From Nonomuraea jiangxiensis (GTDB lineage Bacteria; Actinomycetota; Actinomycetes; Streptosporangiales; Streptosporangiaceae): a stretch of 64,000 nt of DNA. The notes under the pieces are model-generated. The model was not told the origin of the DNA. It did not search any database and saw nothing but the letters and a program-made list of their open reading frames with translations. A program made the translations under genes and the position numbers. The stretch's first letter is position 1. Each line of letters starts with the position of its first letter. The DNA lies in assembly GCF_900099965.1 (NCBI RefSeq), contig NZ_FNDJ01000012.1:186001-250000 (forward strand), written 5' to 3'. This document shows, piece after piece, positions 59,988 to 64,000 of this stretch.

Positions 59988-60987
59988 ACCGACCACCGCC
60001 GGCGGGCGCGCGGCCACCGCCGCCGAGCCCGTGCTGCGGGCCTCGGGACTGCACAAGACCTACCACGGCGGCATGCTGTCCCGGGGCGGCGCGGTGCGCG
60101 CCGTCGCGGGCGTGGACCTGGAGCTGTACGCCGGGGAGACGCTGGGCATCGTCGGCGAGTCGGGGTGCGGCAAGTCGACCCTGGCCCGCATGCTCGTCGG
60201 CCTCGAACGCCCGGATCAGGGCGAGGTGACCTTCCGCGGCCGGCCGTTCTTCACCCGCGGGGGCGTGCCGCGCGACATCCGCCGGCGGGTCCAGATGGTC
60301 TTCCAGGACCCGCTCACCTCGCTGAACCCGCGCATGACCGTGCACGACATCGTGGCCGAGCCGCTGCGCGTGCACCGCCTGTCCCCGAACGCCCGCGCGA
60401 TGCGGGACCGGGTCGGCGAGCTGCTGACCCTGGTGGGGTTGCCGCCGGACCGGATGAACCGGTTCCCGCACGAGTTCTCCGGCGGGCAGCGCCAGCGCGT
60501 CGGCATCGCCCGCGCCCTGGCCACCGAGCCGGACGTGATCGTCTGCGACGAGCCGGTCTCGGCGCTGGACATGTCGGTGCAGGCGCAGGTGGTGAACCTG
60601 TTCGCCGAGTTGCAGAGCACGCTGGGGGTGGCGCTGGTCTTCATCGCCCACGACCTGGCGGTGGTGCGGCACGTGTCGCACCGGGTGGGGGTGATGTACC
60701 TGGGCAAGCTCGCGGAGATGGGGCCGGCGGCCGAGGTGTACGGGGCGCCCGCGCATCCGTACACGATGGCGTTGATGTCGGCGGCGCCGGTGCCGAAGCC
60801 GCAGCTGCGGGGGCGCTCGCGGATCATGCTGGCCGGCGACCCGCCGAGTCCCGTCGCGCCGCCTCCCGGGTGCCGCTTCCACACGCGCTGCTGGAAGGCG
60901 ACCGAACGGTGCGCCGAGGTGGAGCCCGCGCTGGAGGCGGTCGGCGACCACTTCGCCGCCTGTCACTACGCGGAACGCGCGTCGTAG
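59971..60987 (+). CDS. peptide ABC transporter ATP-binding protein, DppF/OppF type
   Basis: 338 residues. Walker A GESGCGKST, Q-loop MVFQDPLTSLNP, signature FSGGQRQR, Walker B VIVCDEPVSALD, H-loop IAHDLA, and the C-terminal Cys motif (PPGCRFHTRCWKATERCAEVEP). The ATG lies 17 bp inside the end of the DppD-like gene. It is the second ATPase of the importer heterodimer. Confidence 0.92.
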   Translation: MAPSPEPTTAGGRAATAAEPVLRASGLHKTYHGGMLSRGGAVRAVAGVDLELYAGETLGIVGESGCGKSTLARMLVGLERPDQGEVTFRGRPFFTRGGVPRDIRRRVQMVFQDPLTSLNPRMTVHDIVAEPLRVHRLSPNARAMRDRVGELLTLVGLPPDRMNRFPHEFSGGQRQRVGIARALATEPDVIVCDEPVSALDMSVQAQVVNLFAELQSTLGVALVFIAHDLAVVRHVSHRVGVMYLGKLAEMGPAAEVYGAPAHPYTMALMSAAPVPKPQLRGRSRIMLAGDPPSPVAPPPGCRFHTRCWKATERCAEVEPALEAVGDHFAACHYAERAS

Positions 60988-61073
60988 GTAACCCCCGTCC
61001 CCCTGGGGTACTACGCGGAAGTTCAAACCCTGCGGTGACGCGGCCGGAGGGCCACTCTCCGTAGCGTCGCGGC

Positions 61074-61958
61074 ATGCTCAGACACCTCTCGCTCTCCGCG
61101 ATCCTGGCGGCCGGCGCGATCCTGGCCTGGCCGGGGCAGCCGCCGGGCCGGCTGGTGAAGGTCTACGGCGATCCGGCCACGGCCGATCGGGTGGCGGTCA
61201 TCGTGCCGGGTGCGGACACCACGGTGGCGACGTTCGACAACAGCTACCGGCGGCCGGGCGGGGCGGCCCGCGCGCTCCGCGCCGAGGCGGCCCGGCTGGC
61301 GCCCGGGCAGGAGCTGGCGGTGGTGGCGTGGCTGGGTTACGACGCGCCGCTCACGGTCAGCCTCGACGTGCTGACGGACGGCGCGGCCGTCGAGGGGGCG
61401 GCGGCGCTCCGGCACACGGTCGAGCGGCTGCACCGGGGCACCACCGCGTCGATCGCGCTGCTGTGCCACAGCTACGGCTCGGCGCTCTGCGCGCGGGCGG
61501 TGCCCGGCTTACCGGTGACCGACCTGGCCGTCTTCGGCAGCCCCGGCCTGGCGGCGCCCTCCGCCGCCGCACTGGCGGGCCCGCCGGGCCCCACCCCCGG
61601 CACCACGCCGGCGACCCCGCCCCTCCCCACCTCCGGCGCCACGCAGGCGGGCCCGCACCGCCCCACCTCCGGCGGCAAGCAGGCGGCGGGCGCCGGATCG
61701 GCCTCGCCGCTGCGGGTGTGGGCGGGGCTCGGGGGCGACGACTGGGTGAGGTTCGTGCCCAAGGTCAAGATCGGCCCGTTCGGCTTCGGCGCCGACCCGA
61801 TGAGCGGGGCGTTCGGCGCCCGGGTCTTCGAGACGGGCCCCGGCGGTCACAGCGACTACTTCGCCCCAGGCACCCCCTCACTGCGCAACCTCGCCCTGAT
61901 CGCCCTGGGCCGCCGCGGCCAGGTGACCCCCTTGACCTCCCCGATCCTGGGTAGGTGA
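61074..61958 (+). CDS. DUF1023-like alpha/beta hydrolase with repeat insertion
   Basis: 294 residues. A hydrophobic N-terminus (about 5-20) may be a signal or membrane anchor. The fold follows the DUF1023 family: ADRVAVIVPGADTTVATFD, then nucleophile Ser in LLCHSYGSALC (about residue 134), VFGSPGL, and a late His in PGGHSDYFAPGT. Between about residues 168 and 208 an insertion of Pro/Thr/Gly-rich sequence carries about three 12-residue degenerate repeats (PTPGTTPATPP, PTSGATQAGP, PTSGGKQAAG), which the family lacks. Substrate unknown. Confidence 0.8.
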   Translation: MLRHLSLSAILAAGAILAWPGQPPGRLVKVYGDPATADRVAVIVPGADTTVATFDNSYRRPGGAARALRAEAARLAPGQELAVVAWLGYDAPLTVSLDVLTDGAAVEGAAALRHTVERLHRGTTASIALLCHSYGSALCARAVPGLPVTDLAVFGSPGLAAPSAAALAGPPGPTPGTTPATPPLPTSGATQAGPHRPTSGGKQAAGAGSASPLRVWAGLGGDDWVRFVPKVKIGPFGFGADPMSGAFGARVFETGPGGHSDYFAPGTPSLRNLALIALGRRGQVTPLTSPILGR

Positions 61959-61976
61959 CATGAGGAGGAGACTTTA

Positions 61977-62024
61977 ATGACATGGTGTCGTCATAAGCTT
62001 GACGCTGTGTGCCGATGTTTGTGA
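61977..62024 (+). CDS. Cys-rich 15-residue leader peptide upstream of heme oxygenase
   Basis: ATG with an excellent ribosome site (GAGGAGGAG, six bases spacing) opens MTWCRHKLDAVCRCL and stops at TGA, 39 bp before the heme oxygenase start. It has three Cys, two near the stop. Its RHKLDAVC core resembles the RRHVDLLRV...C pattern of the actinobacterial leader peptides found in front of sulfur-metabolism genes. Such uORFs can sense cysteine supply by stalling. Expression is not proven. Confidence 0.5.
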   Translation: MTWCRHKLDAVCRCL

Positions 62025-62044
62025 CACTTCGTCATGAAATGTCA
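62022..62044. promoter_or_regulatory. interrupted palindrome before heme oxygenase
   Basis: TGACA (62022-62026), TTC (62028-62030), GAA (62036-62038) and TGTCA (62040-62044) form a symmetric 23-bp site with mismatched inner bases. A related pair, ATGAC (61977-61981) and GTCAT (61990-61994), lies just upstream. A dimeric regulator of heme or iron use is possible, or an RNA hairpin in the leader. Confidence 0.4.
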
Positions 62045-62063
62045 GTGCGAGTTGGGGTGAGCC

Positions 62064-62708
62064 GTGACCACGCCGTTCTCCGAGACCTTGCGCAACGCCA
62101 CCTGGGCCGACCACGAGTCGGCCGAATCCGGGGGCTACCTCGCGGAGCTGATGGGCGGGCGGCTGAGCGAGCACGAATACGGCGAGATGGTCGCCCAGCA
62201 CTACTTCGCGTACACCGCCCTCGACGGGGTGTCGCGGGAGCTGGCCGGCCACCCGGTGGCGGGCCGGTTCGTCTTCCCCGAGCTCTATCGCGAGCGGGCG
62301 CTGGAGCGGGACCTCGTCACGATCTACGGGCCGGACTGGCGCGCCCGGGTCACGCCGTCCAAGTCCACCCGCACCCTCGTCGCCCGCATCCACCAGGTCG
62401 CCGACTGGCCGGGCGGCTTCATCGCCCACCACTACACCCGCTACCTGGGCGACCTGTCGGGCGGGCAGTTCATCCGGATGGAGCTGCAGAAGATCTACGG
62501 CTACCGCGAGGGCGGCGGCGTCGACTTCTACATCTTCGACGAGCTGGGCAGCCTGCCCCGGTTCAAGAGTGACTACCGGGCCCGGCTGGACGAGCTGGAG
62601 CTGGACGAGCGCGAGCGGCAGCGGATCATCGGCGAGGTCAGGCTCGCCTACCAGCTCAACACGGAGGTCCTGACCGACCTCCACCGCACCGTCAGGACCG
62701 CCGCCTGA
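62064..62708 (+). CDS. biliverdin-producing heme oxygenase
   Basis: 214 residues, normal for the HmuO/HO-1 family. The proximal heme ligand is His17 (ATWADHESAESGGY); the distal helix is YLGDLSGGQ (127-135) with the flexible GDLSGG kink. It degrades heme to biliverdin, CO and iron using electrons from a reductase that is not encoded here. GTG start; GGGGTGAG upstream is an adequate ribosome site. The leader carries a short Cys-rich ORF and a palindrome. It is probably monocistronic: the TetR gene follows after 60 bp. Confidence 0.92.
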   Translation: MTTPFSETLRNATWADHESAESGGYLAELMGGRLSEHEYGEMVAQHYFAYTALDGVSRELAGHPVAGRFVFPELYRERALERDLVTIYGPDWRARVTPSKSTRTLVARIHQVADWPGGFIAHHYTRYLGDLSGGQFIRMELQKIYGYREGGGVDFYIFDELGSLPRFKSDYRARLDELELDERERQRIIGEVRLAYQLNTEVLTDLHRTVRTAA

Positions 62709-62768
62709 CCTTTTTCGCCCGTGGGCTCGGCAGGCCGGGTGATCTTCCGTCCGGCCTACCATGGGCAT

Positions 62769-63383
62769 ATGCCCCGCATCTCGGCCGCCACGATCGGCGA
62801 GCACCGCGCCCAGACGCGCGACCGGATCCTGCAGGCCGTCTCCCGGCTGTCCAGGGTGCAGGGCATCGACGCCATCTCCATGACGGACGTGGCCCACGAG
62901 GCCGGCATCACCAGGACCGTGCTCTACAACTACTTCCCGGACAAGACCGCCCTGCTGCTGGCGTTCACCGAGCGGGTGACCCGCTACTTCATCGACAGCT
63001 ACGAGCGGGACCTGCCCGAGGACGCCTCTCCGGCCGACCGGCTGCGGGCGTTCGTACGGCTGCAGCTCGCGGGGCTGGTGGCCCACCCGCACCCGGGGGC
63101 CGCCGACCTGAGCGCCGCCCTGGGCCCGGACGCCTACCAGCGGCTGGCCGAGCACGTCGCGCCCATGCAGGCGATCCTGGTCCAGATCCTGGAGAGCGGG
63201 GCCGCCGCCGGGGACTTCCGCATGCCGGACGTGGCGGCGACGGCCCGGATGGTGCTCGCGGTCATCGGCGCCGAGCGGGTGCCGCTGATCAGCGGCGAGG
63301 TCACGGTGGAGGCGGCCGGGGAGCTGGTGTCGGAGTTCGTGCTGCGAGCGCTCGAGGCGGGGCAGGGTAACCGAACAGCGTAG
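62769..63383 (+). CDS. TetR family transcriptional regulator
   Basis: 204 residues. The helix-turn-helix is at about 11-57 (QTRDRILQAVSRLSRVQGIDAISMTDVAHEAGITRTVLYNYFPDKTALLLAFTERV); the C-terminal domain is variable. The ATG at 62769 is inside GGGCATATGCC, without a strong ribosome site. It lies 71 bp before an MFS exporter on the same strand, which it probably controls. Confidence 0.88.
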   Translation: MPRISAATIGEHRAQTRDRILQAVSRLSRVQGIDAISMTDVAHEAGITRTVLYNYFPDKTALLLAFTERVTRYFIDSYERDLPEDASPADRLRAFVRLQLAGLVAHPHPGAADLSAALGPDAYQRLAEHVAPMQAILVQILESGAAAGDFRMPDVAATARMVLAVIGAERVPLISGEVTVEAAGELVSEFVLRALEAGQGNRTA

Positions 63384-63454
63384 CGCCACCGTCGTGGCCG
63401 CCGGTGGCCAGGTCCGGGCGATCGGGCGGCAAAGGGCGGTGACAGGATTGAACC

Positions 63455-64000
63455 ATGACATCCGGCCCAGAAGAGCCCCCCGCCGACGGCCACGTCAGGC
63501 TCAAGTCAGCCCGCGGGCGGTGGATCCTCGGAGCGACCGTGCTCGGCTCCGGGCTGGCCCTGCTCGACAGCACGGTGGTGAACGTCGCCCTGCCCTTTCT
63601 GGGCAAGGAGCTCGACGCCGGCATGGACGGGCTGCAGTGGACGATCAACGCCTACACGCTCACCCTCGCCGGGCTGATCCTGCTCGGCGGTTCCCTCGGT
63701 GACCGGTACGGCCGGCGCAAGATCTTCCTCATCGGCACGGTCTGGTTCGCCGTGGCCTCCGCGCTGTGCGGGCTGTCGCCGAACATCGAGTTCCTGATCA
63801 CGGCCCGGGCGCTGCAGGGCATCGGCGGGGCGCTGCTCACGCCGGGCTCGCTGGCGATCATCCAGGCCTCGTTCGTCCGGCACGACCGCCCGCGTGCCGT
63901 CGGGGTGTGGTCCGGGCTCGGCGGGGTGGCCAGCGCCATCGGGCCGTTGCTCGGCGGCTGGCTGGTGCAGACCGCCGGGTGGCGGTGGGCGTTCCTGATC
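63455..64000 (+). CDS. MFS drug exporter, DHA2 family (truncated by window end)
   Basis: The first 182 residues are visible. Motif D1 is LLDSTVVNVALPFLGKEL, motif A is GGSLGDRYGRRKIF, motif B-like ITARALQGIGGALLTPGSLAII and motif C GGVASAIGPLLGGWLVQTAGWRWAF. These identify a 14-TM EmrB/QacA-like proton antiporter. ATG has AGGA nine bases upstream. The gene continues past the window. The upstream TetR is its probable repressor. Confidence 0.88.
   Translation, partial: MTSGPEEPPADGHVRLKSARGRWILGATVLGSGLALLDSTVVNVALPFLGKELDAGMDGLQWTINAYTLTLAGLILLGGSLGDRYGRRKIFLIGTVWFAVASALCGLSPNIEFLITARALQGIGGALLTPGSLAIIQASFVRHDRPRAVGVWSGLGGVASAIGPLLGGWLVQTAGWRWAFLI

Overview
The window is chromosomal DNA of a high-GC actinomycete. 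Many start codons are GTG or TTG, short stop/start overlaps (ATGA, GTGA, TTGA) are common, and the third codon position is almost always G or C. The gene families point to the Streptosporangiaceae/Nonomuraea neighbourhood, but the genus is an inference: a PF04672-type SAM methyltransferase, a CebR/CelR cellobiose operon, an actinobacterial c-di-AMP riboswitch in front of a cell-wall hydrolase, an ECF42 sigma factor with a DGPF partner, and a HAIR element in front of lon. I see no rRNA, tRNA, insertion sequence, phage, CRISPR array or large biosynthetic gene cluster.

Layout. 1-3.4 kb: edge of a surface-polysaccharide locus with three polysialyltransferase-like or DUF6716 glycosyltransferases. 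3.5-6.3 kb: aldo/keto reductase, Gfo/Idh/MocA oxidoreductase, and a secreted CHAP hydrolase behind a c-di-AMP riboswitch. 6.3-14 kb: YoaK-type membrane protein, drug exporter plus FMN reductase divergent from a TetR gene with a multi-half-site operator, DGPF/ECF42 pair, and AraC divergent from an NmrA-like protein. 14-20 kb: complete cellobiose operon (cebEFG-bglC-cebR) with two perfect TGGGAGCGCTCCCA operators. 20-28 kb: phosphotransferase, M64 metallopeptidase, orphan RskA-like anti-sigma factor, FAD monooxygenase, class II DAHP synthase, SAM methyltransferase and thioredoxin. 28.5-37 kb: pentapeptide-repeat protein, a prefix-domain membrane protein facing a PadR regulator, and a cydABDC operon with unusually short CydA and CydB. 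37-43.4 kb: small ABC-exporter operon with its own winged-helix regulator, HtrA protease, acyl-CoA synthetase, and a Lys/His-rich secreted protein. 43.5-50.2 kb: Fic protein, Lon protease under a HAIR element, and a NarL-type two-component system flanked on both sides by degenerate repeats. 51-61 kb: PaaK-like ligase, tandem Lrp regulator, and a divergent peptide-uptake and hydrolysis locus (lipoprotein, two permeases, M19 dipeptidase and alpha/beta hydrolase one way, two ATPases the other way). 61-64 kb: DUF1023-like hydrolase, a Cys-rich leader peptide followed by heme oxygenase, TetR and a truncated MFS exporter.

Two signals stand out beyond ordinary annotation. First, several places carry degenerate or exact tandem repeats with periods of about 15-38 bp. 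Some lie inside genes (end of cydD, a linker in cydC, the 61 kb hydrolase) and some between genes (both sides of the two-component system), which suggests minisatellite-like expansion. Second, many promoters carry well-formed palindromes or short upstream ORFs that predict specific local regulation.
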